A stretch of 64,000 nucleotides of DNA. It comes from Marinomonas profundimaris (GTDB lineage: Bacteria; Pseudomonadota; Gammaproteobacteria; Pseudomonadales; Marinomonadaceae). A model generated the notes under the pieces. That model was not told where the DNA came from. It saw nothing but the letters and a program-made list of their open reading frames with translations, and did not search any database. Made by a program: the position numbers and the translations under genes. Within the stretch, counting starts at the first letter, position 1; each line of letters begins with the position of its first letter. The stretch covers positions 47,076 to 111,075 of the forward strand of contig NZ_AYOZ01000006.1 of assembly GCF_000508165.1 (NCBI RefSeq). The letters are read 5' to 3'. This document shows positions 53,406 through 62,898 of this stretch, piece by piece.

Positions 53406-55079
53406 ATGGATAATGTCCCTGCAGAACAATCGGAGCAAAAGCTCTATCTAGAGTTAGTTACCGGCTTTAATAAGTTGACGGTGATACGTCAGCTTGCATT
53501 AATGGTCGGTTTGGCCGCATCTATTGCAATAGGTTTAGCGGCTGTATTGTGGAGTAACGGTCCTGACTACAAACCAGTATTAAGTAGTATTACAGACTAT
53601 AATGCGGATCAAATAGTCGAAATTCTTAGTGTTAATAACATTCCTTTTAAGCTAGATCAAAATACAGGCGCCTTGCTTGTTGAGTCTGACTTTTATCATC
53701 AAGCTCGCCTTAAGCTGGCTGGCTCTGGCATTGTTTCCGACAACATTGTTGGTATGGAAATAATGGATCAAGAGCAAGGGCTTGGTACTTCTCAATTTGT
53801 CGAAACGACACGTTACCGTCGTGGGCTCGAAGGTGAGCTCAGTCGAACGATCACCAGCTTACAGAGTATCAAAAGCGCTCGAGTTCATTTAGCGATACCG
53901 AAAGAATCTGTTTTTGTGCGTGATACACGAAAACCTTCCGCGTCTGTATTTTTAGAGTTGTATCCTGGGCGACGTTTAGATAAGAGCCAAGTAGAGGCGA
54001 TTGTTAATCTTGTTGCCTCTAGTATTTCTCAGTTAAGCGATAAAGATGTCACCGTTGTTGATCAGCGCGGCACTTTATTGACGGAGAAAGACTCGGATTC
54101 TGAGTTATCTGTGGCGGGAAAACAGTTTGATTACGCTCGTAAAGTAGAGGAAGTGTTACTTCAGCGTGTAAATAATATTCTTGGGCCGGTGATTGGAGAA
54201 GGGCGTTTCAAAGCGGAAGTGTCTGCTGATGTGGATTTTACTGCCATTGAAAAAACCGCTGAGCAATACAATCCAGACTTATTGGCTTTACGTAGCGAGC
54301 AAACCCTAAAAGAAAATAAAGGCGCCGGTGCAGGTGCTGGAGGCATTCCGGGCGCCTTGACGAATCAGCCGCCAGGTGCTGTTACTATTCCTGAAGCGGT
54401 CGATGAAAATGGCGCCGCAATTGGCGGAAGTTCAAACTCGGCCAATGGTCAGTCGCGTGAAGAAACCACACGTAACTTTGAATTGGATCGAAGTATTAGT
54501 TATACGAAACGTCAACAGGGCACCGTAAGACGCTTGTCGGTTGCCGTGGTTGTAGATGATTTGGTTAGCCTTAACCCTGAAACGTCAGCGATCGTACGTA
54601 CGCCGTGGAATGACGATGAGTTGGGGCGTTTAACGTTATTGGTGCGTGATGCGGTTGGTTATGATCCGTCACGTGGTGACAGTGTTAGTGTTATTAATTC
54701 ACCGTTTGCGATACCTGATCCAGCGGAGCCTGTCGAAGAAATTCCGTTTTATCAACAGGCTTGGTTCTTAAGCTTGTTACAGCCAACGTTAGTGGGCATT
54801 TTTGTACTAATATTATTATTGGTTGTCGTTCGTCCAATTTTGAAAGCGCTTAGTGATCAGAATAAAATTGCAGTGGCCGATGATACTGAAGCCGCAATTT
54901 TCTCAGATGAAACGGATGAAATTTCGGATGATCAAGTGTCGCTTGTTAGTGCTGAAGATATATTGGTGCCTGGTTCTCCTGAGAAAATAGATCGACAGTT
55001 AAATGCAATTCGTGGATTGATTGCAGAAGAGCCAGAGCGTGTTGCTCAAGTGGTTAAACAATGGGTGATGGAAAAATAG
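53406..55079 (+). CDS. fliF: Flagellar MS-ring protein FliF
   Basis: 557 residues. Two membrane spans (~28-48 and ~452-475) flank the periplasmic ring-building domains, with FYHQARLKLAGSGI, ELSRTITSLQSIKSARVHLAIPKESVF and KPSASVFLELYPGR. The C-terminal cytoplasmic tail (ETDEISDDQVS...) binds FliG. A glycine-rich loop (~300-345) is typical. fliG starts directly after the stop. Confidence 0.97.
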   Translation: MDNVPAEQSEQKLYLELVTGFNKLTVIRQLALMVGLAASIAIGLAAVLWSNGPDYKPVLSSITDYNADQIVEILSVNNIPFKLDQNTGALLVESDFYHQARLKLAGSGIVSDNIVGMEIMDQEQGLGTSQFVETTRYRRGLEGELSRTITSLQSIKSARVHLAIPKESVFVRDTRKPSASVFLELYPGRRLDKSQVEAIVNLVASSISQLSDKDVTVVDQRGTLLTEKDSDSELSVAGKQFDYARKVEEVLLQRVNNILGPVIGEGRFKAEVSADVDFTAIEKTAEQYNPDLLALRSEQTLKENKGAGAGAGGIPGALTNQPPGAVTIPEAVDENGAAIGGSSNSANGQSREETTRNFELDRSISYTKRQQGTVRRLSVAVVVDDLVSLNPETSAIVRTPWNDDELGRLTLLVRDAVGYDPSRGDSVSVINSPFAIPDPAEPVEEIPFYQQAWFLSLLQPTLVGIFVLILLLVVVRPILKALSDQNKIAVADDTEAAIFSDETDEISDDQVSLVSAEDILVPGSPEKIDRQLNAIRGLIAEEPERVAQVVKQWVMEK

Positions 55080-56093
55080 ATGAGTGATTTAGGCCAAAGT
55101 GCAGAATTAAGCTCAGTTGAAAAAGCCGCGGTGCTTCTTATGTCGCTCGGTGAATCCGACGCAGCCCAAATACTTAAACATATGGGGCCAAAAGAAGTTC
55201 AGCGGATCGGCTCTACAATGGCTCAGTTGGCGAACGTACAGCGCCATCAGGTTGAGAAAGTGCTTGATGATTTTCTTGTGCTGGTTGGTGATCAAACTGG
55301 GTTAGGTTTGGGGGCGGATGGGTATATTCGTAATATGCTTCGAGAAGCACTTGGCGAAGAAAAAGCCGGCAGTTTGATTGATCGGATTTTACTGGGTGGC
55401 AATACCACAGGGTTGGATACGCTTAAATGGATGGAATCGCGCGCGGTGGCCGATGTTATTCGATATGAGCATCCTCAGATTCAGGCCATTGTTATTTCCT
55501 ATTTAGACCCTGATCAGGCAGCGGATATTCTGGCCAACTTCGATGAACGAGTTCGTTTGGATATTGTATTGCGTGTTGCGGCGCTTGAAACAGTTCAGCC
55601 CGCGGCATTGCTCGAGTTGAATAATATATTAGAGCGTCAGTTCTCGGGTAATCAGTCAACGCAATCAACCACCATAGGTGGTATTCGTACTGCAGCGAAT
55701 ATCATGAACTTTATTGACAGTTCGGTTGAATCTGAGTTGATGGAATCTATTCGTGATGTTGATGAAGATTTGGCGAATACTATTCAAGACTTGATGTTTG
55801 TCTTTGACAACCTATCTGAGGTGGATGATCGTGGTATTCAGGTCATTCTTCGTGAGGTGGAATCCGAGACGCTTATTCTTGCATTGAAAGGTGCTGATCC
55901 AGATATGCAGGAAAAAATCTTCAAAAATATGTCTTCACGAGCCGCTGATATGCTTAAAGATGATCTTGAGGCGAAAGGCCCTGTTCGTGTTAGTGAAGTT
56001 GAAGTTGCTCAAAAGGAAATTCTGGCTGTTGCTAGACGTCTTGCTGATAACGGAGAAATCGTTCTCGGTGGCGGTGGCGAGCAGATGGTCTAA
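55080..56093 (+). CDS. fliG: Flagellar motor switch protein FliG
   Basis: 337 residues. FliG N, middle and C domains: SVEKAAVLLMSLGESDAAQILKHM, EHPQIQAIVISYLDPDQAADIL (EHPQ motif), and the torque helix region LMFVFDNLSEVDDRGIQVILREV. It forms the rotor face that meets the stators and sets rotation direction with FliM/FliN. Starts at the base after fliF and is 7 bases from fliH. Confidence 0.97.
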   Translation: MSDLGQSAELSSVEKAAVLLMSLGESDAAQILKHMGPKEVQRIGSTMAQLANVQRHQVEKVLDDFLVLVGDQTGLGLGADGYIRNMLREALGEEKAGSLIDRILLGGNTTGLDTLKWMESRAVADVIRYEHPQIQAIVISYLDPDQAADILANFDERVRLDIVLRVAALETVQPAALLELNNILERQFSGNQSTQSTTIGGIRTAANIMNFIDSSVESELMESIRDVDEDLANTIQDLMFVFDNLSEVDDRGIQVILREVESETLILALKGADPDMQEKIFKNMSSRAADMLKDDLEAKGPVRVSEVEVAQKEILAVARRLADNGEIVLGGGGEQMV

Positions 56094-56100
56094 TTAACGT

Positions 56101-56907
56101 ATGTCAGATCAAGAACAAGATAAAGACGATCGTAAGCTAACCGCTTATGAGCGCTGGGAACTGCCGCATTTAGAGGGTAGTAAACCGAAAGAAAACTCTG
56201 GTCCTGCTATTCTCGTCCAAAAAGAGACGGTTGTTACCACGGAAGAGGTGGATCAAGATACATTGGTGTATGAGCCTTTGACAGCGGCTCAGTTAGAAGA
56301 AATACGCTCTGCAGCTTATGATGAGGGATTCATTCAGGGTGAAGAGGAAGGTCATAAAAAAGGTCATTCGGATGGCTTCGCGAAAGGCGAAGTGGATGGC
56401 TTTGAAAAAGGACATGAAGAAGGTAGTTTGCAAGGTGTTGAGGAAGGGAAAACGCAAGCCCGAGCGGGCGCTAAAGCTCAGCTTGAAGCACTTGAATCTT
56501 TGTTGACAAATGTTGTTCAAGAAATGACACAACCTTTAGAAAGCAGTCGCTTAGCAGCGGAAAATATTTTGTACCAATCCATGGTGAGAATCATCGAAAA
56601 TGTGTGTCTTTCGAAAATGGAACAAGATGGGCATCAGGTATTAAAAGATCAGCTTTCTAGGGTGCTGGATGAGTTGGGTGAATATGCAGGGCGTGTGAAG
56701 TTGCGCCTTCACCCTGACGATGTTTCTATTATTGATGAACTTGGTGTTAAAGAGCGGTTAACGTTACAGCTCGAAACGGACGATACGCTCATTAGCGGTG
56801 GTTTTGTCATCGATTCAAAATCCTTTCACATCGATGGGCGTGTTGAGCAGCGACTTGATGCTGTATGCACTGAACTTCGCCACCTTTCTCTCTCAGATCA
56901 GGATTAG
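56101..56907 (+). CDS. fliH: Flagellar assembly protein FliH
   Basis: 268 residues. N-terminal disordered stretch, then glycine-spaced GxxxG-type repeats at ~75-120 ([18 protein letters not shown]...), the hallmark of FliH helix packing, and a C-terminal domain ([15 protein letters not shown]) that regulates the FliI ATPase. It delivers FliI to the export gate. Confidence 0.93.
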   Translation: MSDQEQDKDDRKLTAYERWELPHLEGSKPKENSGPAILVQKETVVTTEEVDQDTLVYEPLTAAQLEEIRSAAYDEGFIQGEEEGHKKGHSDGFAKGEVDGFEKGHEEGSLQGVEEGKTQARAGAKAQLEALESLLTNVVQEMTQPLESSRLAAENILYQSMVRIIENVCLSKMEQDGHQVLKDQLSRVLDELGEYAGRVKLRLHPDDVSIIDELGVKERLTLQLETDDTLISGGFVIDSKSFHIDGRVEQRLDAVCTELRHLSLSDQD

Positions 56908-56912
56908 TCGCC

Positions 56913-58244
56913 TTGCCAACGCTTGAAGAGCGCTTAGCCAAATTGATTGGCGTGTCTGCCATACCATTGCCACCCCAGCTTGAGGGGAAAGTTACTCGTA
57001 TGGTTGGTCTAACCATGGAAGCGGTTGGGTGTGTTGTTGCGTTGGGCGACCGTTGCTCTGTTCAAGTTCGAAAAGACCGTTGGGTTGAGTCTGAGGTGGT
57101 TGGCTTTACTGGTGATTTAACTTATCTGATGCCCACCGAAGCCATAGAAGGTATTTCTCCTGGGGCGCGAGTTCGTCCATTACTTGGTGACAGTAAAATG
57201 CCGGTCGGCGTTGAGCTGCTTGGTCGAGTGGTGAATGGTCTTGGCAAGCCCTTAGATGGCAAAGGTCCGATTAAAACGAAAGACTCAGTCACGCTTCATG
57301 GTGAGGTTATTAATCCGCTACAGCGTAAGCCAATCAGCGAGCCACTGGATGTTGGGATTAAGGCGATTAATAGTCTATTGACGGTTGGCAAAGGCCAGCG
57401 TTTGGGGCTTTTTGCGGGCAGTGGTGTTGGTAAGAGTATGTTGCTCGGAATGATGACCAAATTCACCGAGGCTGACATTACGGTGGTTGGCCTAATTGGC
57501 GAACGTGGCCGAGAAGTGAAAGAATTTATCGATCAAATACTGGGAGAAGAAGGCCTTGCTCGTTCTGTCGTAGTTGCTTCCCCCGCAGATGATTCTGCAT
57601 TGATGCGTTTGCGGGCTGCGATGTTGGCAACTCGTATCGCAGAGTATTATCGAGATCAAGGTAAAAACGTTTTGTTACTGATGGATTCACTCACTCGTTA
57701 TGCTCAAGCGCAACGAGAGATTGCTTTGTCGGTAGGTGAGCCGCCAGCGACAAAAGGGTATCCGCCTTCTGTGTTTTCAAAACTTCCACAATTAGTAGAG
57801 CGTGCGGGCAACGGCTGCGAAGGCAGTGGTTCTGTGACGGCGTTTTATACCGTTTTGACAGAGGGGGATGATCAGCAGGACCCGATCGCCGATGCGTCTA
57901 GGGCGATTCTCGATGGTCACATCGTGCTGTCACGACGATTGGCAGAGGAAGGTCATTATCCGGCCATCGATATTGAAGCTTCTATTTCTCGAGCCATGCC
58001 TCATATTGTCAGTGAAGACCATTTGTATGGCGCAATGAGAGTGAAGCAACTGTATTCTAAATTTCAGCAAAACCAAGATCTCATTTCGGTTGGTGCGTAT
58101 GCGAGAGGCAGCGACCCAGACTTAGATCAGGCGATTGTTCAAATGCCTGAAATTCGAAAATTCCTGCAGCAGTCTCTTTCCGAGAGTTTTACTATCGATA
58201 AGAGTTTAGAGGCCTTGGTAACGGCAATGACGACAGGGCAGTAG
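56913..58244 (+). CDS. fliI: Flagellum-specific ATPase FliI
   Basis: 443 residues from a TTG start; AGGA lies 9 bases upstream and no better start precedes GxLxxR-like N-terminal strands. F1-type ATPase with Walker [14 protein letters not shown] (~168-180), [11 protein letters not shown], and [35 protein letters not shown]. It powers the flagellar type III export system with FliH and FliJ. Confidence 0.96.
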   Translation: MPTLEERLAKLIGVSAIPLPPQLEGKVTRMVGLTMEAVGCVVALGDRCSVQVRKDRWVESEVVGFTGDLTYLMPTEAIEGISPGARVRPLLGDSKMPVGVELLGRVVNGLGKPLDGKGPIKTKDSVTLHGEVINPLQRKPISEPLDVGIKAINSLLTVGKGQRLGLFAGSGVGKSMLLGMMTKFTEADITVVGLIGERGREVKEFIDQILGEEGLARSVVVASPADDSALMRLRAAMLATRIAEYYRDQGKNVLLLMDSLTRYAQAQREIALSVGEPPATKGYPPSVFSKLPQLVERAGNGCEGSGSVTAFYTVLTEGDDQQDPIADASRAILDGHIVLSRRLAEEGHYPAIDIEASISRAMPHIVSEDHLYGAMRVKQLYSKFQQNQDLISVGAYARGSDPDLDQAIVQMPEIRKFLQQSLSESFTIDKSLEALVTAMTTGQ

Positions 58245-58297
58245 ACGGTAGTGTGTAAAAAAGCCTATTATTTACCTAACTTCTGAATGGGTTACGC

Positions 58298-58732
58298 ATG
58301 AAAAAATCACGTCGAATGCAGATATTAGTTGATCTTGCTAAAGGTAAAGAGGACTCGGCTGCTCAACAATTGGCGCGTGATAAATCGAAAGTGCAGCACG
58401 ACCTGCAGAAGTTGAGTGAGTTACGAGAATACGCTGGGCAATATGAGTCAGAGCGTAACCTTCTCGGTTTAAGTGCGTATCTAACAACGAACTACCAGCA
58501 CTTTGTTGATCGAGTTCAGCAAGCTATTATTCAGCAAGAGGCGGCGGTTGGCCGTTCCGAACAGCAAGCGGATATGAGTATGCGTCGTTGGCTGCAAGCG
58601 AGATCAAAAACAAAAAGTATGGATTGGTTAAAAGAAAAAAACCATAAAGCAGAATTGATGGTTGAGGCAAAGCAAGAGCAACGTCAGAGTGATGAGTTCG
58701 CGATGCGCCGATTTTTGGACAATATGCGATAG
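58298..58732 (+). CDS. fliJ: Flagellar export protein FliJ
   Basis: 144 residues, almost wholly coiled coil and rich in Gln, Lys and Arg, following fliI by 53 bases. Divergent in sequence like all FliJ, but length, position and the end pattern (DEFAMRRFLDN) support the call. It is a chaperone-escort and gating factor for FliI-driven export. Its downstream neighbours are not fliK/fliL as in many gammaproteobacteria but the signalling-like genes described next. Confidence 0.85.
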   Translation: MKKSRRMQILVDLAKGKEDSAAQQLARDKSKVQHDLQKLSELREYAGQYESERNLLGLSAYLTTNYQHFVDRVQQAIIQQEAAVGRSEQQADMSMRRWLQARSKTKSMDWLKEKNHKAELMVEAKQEQRQSDEFAMRRFLDNMR

Positions 58733-58782
58733 CGTTTAGAGGCTATTTTGTATAGCAAGTTAGCTTATTGTTAGGGTGAAAT

Positions 58783-60657
58783 ATGGCGCAACTAGATAAT
58801 GGATGGATGAATTTATCGCTGCCTATTTCTCAGGCTGAAATGGCGCTGCGTGATTACCATTATTCTCCGCAGAGTGGTTTGGAGTCTCTCCGTTTTGCTT
58901 TGCTTTCGTTACAAAAAATCACCCACACTTATACTCTTCATGATAATTATAGCCAAAGACTGACTTCCTTTCTGTTTGCGCTTGATGGGCTTTTAGCATC
59001 TGGTTCGCCCTATTCAGAGCGATACCATACTGCTTTTTTGTCCGCATCGGATGCTCTTTTTCAAGTGGCGGTTGGTGGTCAGTTTGGCATTGACCGACGA
59101 CAGCAATTAGACCTTCTTTTGTCTTCTGAGCGTCCTTGTTGGGCTTACATTGCATCATTTTCTAATGAAAAAGCGCGCTTACCGACTTATGTTAATTATG
59201 AAGCGCTGTTTGTGTCATCGCCGCCTTCCCCCCACCGGATTACTGTGGATGCTTATTTAGAGGTGCTTTCATCCTCGGGAAGGGTGTCATTTCAGGTGGA
59301 TGCGAAGAAAGATGGCTTTTTAGAAGGGCGCTTTTTATTAGAAAGTGTGCAGTCTCTTTCTTGGTTTAAAGCCCGCTTTCCTCAGCTTCAGTGGCGAACT
59401 CTCGCTAAAAATAAAAATACCGCATTAGAGGCATTATGTCAGCAGAGTTTTTTGCCTCTTTTTCAAAATACATCAATAGAAAAAAGCTCGCGATATCGTC
59501 TTCTTGAACGGTATGAAGAATGTTTCAAATCATCATTTTATCAATCTTTTTCAACGCTTTTTCCTGCGACCTTGTCGGGTATTTACGAACCAGAGCGTCT
59601 TGTTCCGTTGTCAAAAAATGCCGCGTTATTTGAATGTGATGATGGAAGTGTTGCTTTTCCGGTACGGCACGGCGGTGACATGTATGTTGGTACTAAGCCT
59701 GCGCCTGAAAAAGCGCTGAATTTGTCCTATTTGGGTTGTTTGGGGCAAGATTCTTTATCGTATTTTTTGTACGAAGTTAATACAGGGTTTGGGCGCTTTG
59801 CATTTGATCAAGCGGAAGTGCTTGGTGCGTATACGATTACGGATGAAAGCCTGTTTGAACTAGACGGTGATCTATGGTTTAGCGCTGGCGAGAGTATTAA
59901 CGCTAAGGTTATGTTAAGTATGCCTTTGTTTTCGTTGAGTGATTCTGTTTATTGTGTTTTGCCTGATTTTATTACGCAAGTGTTGGTGATTAAGCAAGCT
60001 GGTGTGTGTGTTGCGTTACCGTATTCTTCACTTCGTGAGGTGGAAGGTGTTTGCTCTCATATGCAGGCGCCTCGTTCTTGGGTTAAAAATATCTGGTTGA
60101 ATCAGCAGAATGAACCGTTGTTAGAGCCTTGGCTGTTGGCGGTCAGTGAATTGCCTTTGCCTTTTCAACGGGCAGGAAGAAATAAACCGACACACCCTGT
60201 TCGGAATGGTTATTATTTTGGAAAGGTCTGTGGCAGGATGATTTGGGTGCAAGCAGAATTGGTGTTGGCAATATTACCTTATCGCTCACCTTATTCATTT
60301 ACTGGTATTAATGGTGATGAATTGAGTTTCGAGTCTTTTATTATTTATGATGGGCGATGTTTTGATAAGGTTGTAGCTGCTGTGTCCGATGAGGAGGTTG
60401 GTGTTTCTCATAACAAGAATGTGTACTCTGTTATTCTTGATGTTATGGGGGAGTCAACCGTTTTGCCTTTTGCTTCATTTGAATGGTGCGATTCATTTCC
60501 GGGAGAAGAGAGTGAAGAGGTGGTTAGTTGGCTTCCTAATACTAAGGAAAGCGACGATAAGCCGCATTACGCTTCTTTGCAAAATAACGTTGTTGTCGAT
60601 CAAAAAAATTATTTATCCTTTGTGGCTGGCTTTTGGCCATCTTCATCATTAGCTTGA
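58783..60657 (+). CDS. Unknown 624-residue protein with possible CheW-like C-terminal domains
   Basis: No family recognised with confidence. No signal peptide or membrane span. Residues ~10-110 are helical (MALRDYHYSPQSGLESLRFALLSLQKI...), a little like a CheA P1/HPt array but with no phospho-His motif. Residues ~398-460 (VLVIKQAGVCVALPYSSLREVE) and ~475-560 (GYYFGKVCGRMIWVQAELVLAILPY) have the strand pattern of CheW-like domains. It follows fliJ by 50 bases and precedes a chemoreceptor-like protein by 15 bases, so it belongs to the flagellar operon. A scaffold linking a receptor to STAS/PP2C proteins is my inference only. Confidence 0.6.
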   Translation: MAQLDNGWMNLSLPISQAEMALRDYHYSPQSGLESLRFALLSLQKITHTYTLHDNYSQRLTSFLFALDGLLASGSPYSERYHTAFLSASDALFQVAVGGQFGIDRRQQLDLLLSSERPCWAYIASFSNEKARLPTYVNYEALFVSSPPSPHRITVDAYLEVLSSSGRVSFQVDAKKDGFLEGRFLLESVQSLSWFKARFPQLQWRTLAKNKNTALEALCQQSFLPLFQNTSIEKSSRYRLLERYEECFKSSFYQSFSTLFPATLSGIYEPERLVPLSKNAALFECDDGSVAFPVRHGGDMYVGTKPAPEKALNLSYLGCLGQDSLSYFLYEVNTGFGRFAFDQAEVLGAYTITDESLFELDGDLWFSAGESINAKVMLSMPLFSLSDSVYCVLPDFITQVLVIKQAGVCVALPYSSLREVEGVCSHMQAPRSWVKNIWLNQQNEPLLEPWLLAVSELPLPFQRAGRNKPTHPVRNGYYFGKVCGRMIWVQAELVLAILPYRSPYSFTGINGDELSFESFIIYDGRCFDKVVAAVSDEEVGVSHNKNVYSVILDVMGESTVLPFASFEWCDSFPGEESEEVVSWLPNTKESDDKPHYASLQNNVVVDQKNYLSFVAGFWPSSSLA

Positions 60658-60672
60658 AAGTGATTATTTACT

Positions 60673-62559
60673 ATGAATACACTGCATTCACCTTTTGGTG
60701 CCCCAAGAAAAGAGCTGATCAATAGTTTGCAAAAAGGTGTTGTTGCCTTGTTGTTTTTGCTGCTGCTGGCCTTCTCTGGTATGTACATGTTAATGACAAT
60801 TAACTTGGAACGGCAGAATGTTCAGCAAGAAAAATTAAGCGAATTTGTTGACCTGGTTCACAGTGCTGAAGAGCATTGGCTGGAATGGTTATTGATTGGT
60901 GACCGAGAGATTTATAGTAAACATGACTCACCCGCTTCGGCGAGCCATTTACAGCAGCTTTTGTATAGTGAATACCATTTAATTGAGAGTCATATTGATG
61001 ACTTTAAGTTGATGACTGTTGTTGATGTTTCAAGTTCGCTCGCTTTATTAAATACCCTGTCACAAAGAGAATTGAATTCTACGTCACTGACTGAAGGGGA
61101 GCGAACGGCGGCTTATTCGTCATTTGAAGGTCTAGAGGCGCTCGATGATGAGCTTTTGCAAATTAGTGTCAACCTTGACTATGAGCGACAAGTTTTTGCT
61201 GAAAGGCTGGTTTTGGTTCCAGTCGGGATTTTCTTACTTATAACTATTATTGCCATCATGATGTCGGTTCGTTTTAGTCGGCGATTACGGTCTGGAATTT
61301 CTAGTTTGCATTATGTCCTTGATCATCGGAAACATGGTCATGCCTCTATGTTGGCGCCTCGAAATGTGGTGGATGAATTTACCGATTTGAGTCATTTGAT
61401 CGATAATGAACTAGCGTCGAGGGATTTTGATCTTGAGCATCAAAAAGTGGACCTTAGTTTGATTGAAATGGCCTTGTCTCAAGTCGACGAACCTTTCTTT
61501 GTGACAAATCACGAGGGTGATATTGCTTGGTTAAGCGCTGGTGCTGAACGACTTTGGTTTAGAAATACTGCGTTATTTGAATCTTTGTTTAGCATTGATT
61601 CTGGCTTGGATGATCCAATTGGTGAGCGAATTGATGACTCAATTTTATTGTCAGATGAGTCTTTGAAGTTAAGTTTGTCTGATGGTGTTTATTGGTTAAA
61701 TGTTACTCGTCTTGCGTCTGAATCAGAGTCTGAGAGTTTTCAGTGTATTGTTGCTATTCAATCTAAGTCTGAAATGGCTGAATTTAATGTCTTGCATCAC
61801 AGTTTAAAATTGCTGGAGAAGGACGTCTGGAATACTCAAATTAGAGTCACAAGGCAGGACTCGCCCTATGCAGGTTTTGCTAACTCATTGGAGTTGGTAC
61901 GTCGAAAAGTTGTGCGTCTTTTTGATTCGCTTAATACTGCATCTGAGCAAACAAATAGCCTTGAAAAGATTACTAAACTACAACAAATAGCATCCCTAAT
62001 TCACGAAAAAACAGACCACAATGAATCATATTCAAATGACGTCGTTGCTCTGATTGAGCCTCCATTTGAAAGTTTCCAAGTGGAGCTGAATGATATGGTT
62101 TGGCTTTCTGAGCAGGTTAGAGACTCTTTGATTTTAGGGTTTGAACTGGTTTTGCAGCGCTTGGCCTTGGTTGAAAAGGATTTGTCTTCGGATGTGTTTT
62201 TACTAGGTGACGTGGATCGTTGCCTTAATGAAGTGAGGGCTGGTGTATTGACTAGTCTTGCGGCAACCGAAGGTGAAAGTGAAAAGATTCGTCACCGTTT
62301 TGCTATTGATGTGGAGCATGACATTAGCAAGGTTCAAAGTCAGATTGATGAAATGAAGTCTATGGCCGCTTCAACTTTGTCCTTACTTGAATCAGACCGA
62401 AGTGTTGGTGTGGCTCGTTTAGACAGAGCCAGAGAGTCTATTAATGAAATGGTTGAGCGAATTCATGGCTTGAAGGCAAAAACGGCATCGAGTGTTGCGG
62501 AAATTTCGTCTGATGACGGCGCTATGAAAAAATCTAAAGATGAGTGGGATGAGTTGTAA
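60673..62559 (+). CDS. Chemoreceptor-like membrane protein without the MCP signalling hairpin
   Basis: 628 residues. TM1 at ~20-42, a periplasmic helical domain (~45-175, four-helix-bundle-like), TM2 at ~180-202, a HAMP-like stretch, a PAS-like domain (~265-375: ALSQVDEPFFVTNHEGDIAWLSAGAERLWF) and a long helical C-terminus (~400-620) with heptad-like spacing (RLDRARESINEMVERIHGLKAKT). This is a chemoreceptor layout, but the conserved MCP tip (E(A)[12 protein letters not shown]) is absent, so classical CheA/CheW coupling is unlikely. It probably feeds the next two genes (STAS and receiver-PP2C), 30 bases downstream. Confidence 0.65.
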   Translation: MNTLHSPFGAPRKELINSLQKGVVALLFLLLLAFSGMYMLMTINLERQNVQQEKLSEFVDLVHSAEEHWLEWLLIGDREIYSKHDSPASASHLQQLLYSEYHLIESHIDDFKLMTVVDVSSSLALLNTLSQRELNSTSLTEGERTAAYSSFEGLEALDDELLQISVNLDYERQVFAERLVLVPVGIFLLITIIAIMMSVRFSRRLRSGISSLHYVLDHRKHGHASMLAPRNVVDEFTDLSHLIDNELASRDFDLEHQKVDLSLIEMALSQVDEPFFVTNHEGDIAWLSAGAERLWFRNTALFESLFSIDSGLDDPIGERIDDSILLSDESLKLSLSDGVYWLNVTRLASESESESFQCIVAIQSKSEMAEFNVLHHSLKLLEKDVWNTQIRVTRQDSPYAGFANSLELVRRKVVRLFDSLNTASEQTNSLEKITKLQQIASLIHEKTDHNESYSNDVVALIEPPFESFQVELNDMVWLSEQVRDSLILGFELVLQRLALVEKDLSSDVFLLGDVDRCLNEVRAGVLTSLAATEGESEKIRHRFAIDVEHDISKVQSQIDEMKSMAASTLSLLESDRSVGVARLDRARESINEMVERIHGLKAKTASSVAEISSDDGAMKKSKDEWDEL

Positions 62560-62589
62560 AACTTGCCGCTTTAACTCAAGGAGTAGGCA

Positions 62590-62892
62590 GTGGTTGAAAG
62601 CCTTTTTGATAAAAAAACAGAGTGCCTGACAATTAAAGTTAAGGGCCGTTTTGATTACAGCTGCCATAAAACGTTCAAAGACGCTTTTACTAAGATTGGT
62701 TCGGTAAAGTCTTATGAGGTTGATCTGGCGGATGTGACGTATTTAGACAGTTCGGCGCTTGGCATGCTGTTACTGCTTAGAGATCATGCTGGTGGAGAAA
62801 ATGCTGCGATTCGTTTGGTCAATGTAAATGGCGCCGTTGTTGATATTCTCAAGATTGCTAACTTCCACCGGCTTTTTTATATTACTGAGTAG
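62590..62892 (+). CDS. STAS-domain anti-anti-sigma-factor-like protein (HsbA-like)
   Basis: 100 residues, a single STAS domain. The phosphorylation-site segment is YLDSSALGMLLLL, with the conserved Ser in DSSALG; flanking strands LTIKVKGRFDY and AIRLVNVNGAVVDIL fit SpoIIAA/HsbA folds. GTG start with AAGGAG upstream. Such proteins switch partners according to phosphorylation. The receiver-PP2C phosphatase encoded 6 bases downstream is the natural dephosphorylating partner, as in the HsbR-HsbA pair near flagellar genes of Pseudomonas. Confidence 0.9.
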   Translation: MVESLFDKKTECLTIKVKGRFDYSCHKTFKDAFTKIGSVKSYEVDLADVTYLDSSALGMLLLLRDHAGGENAAIRLVNVNGAVVDILKIANFHRLFYITE

Positions 62893-62898
62893 TCACTA

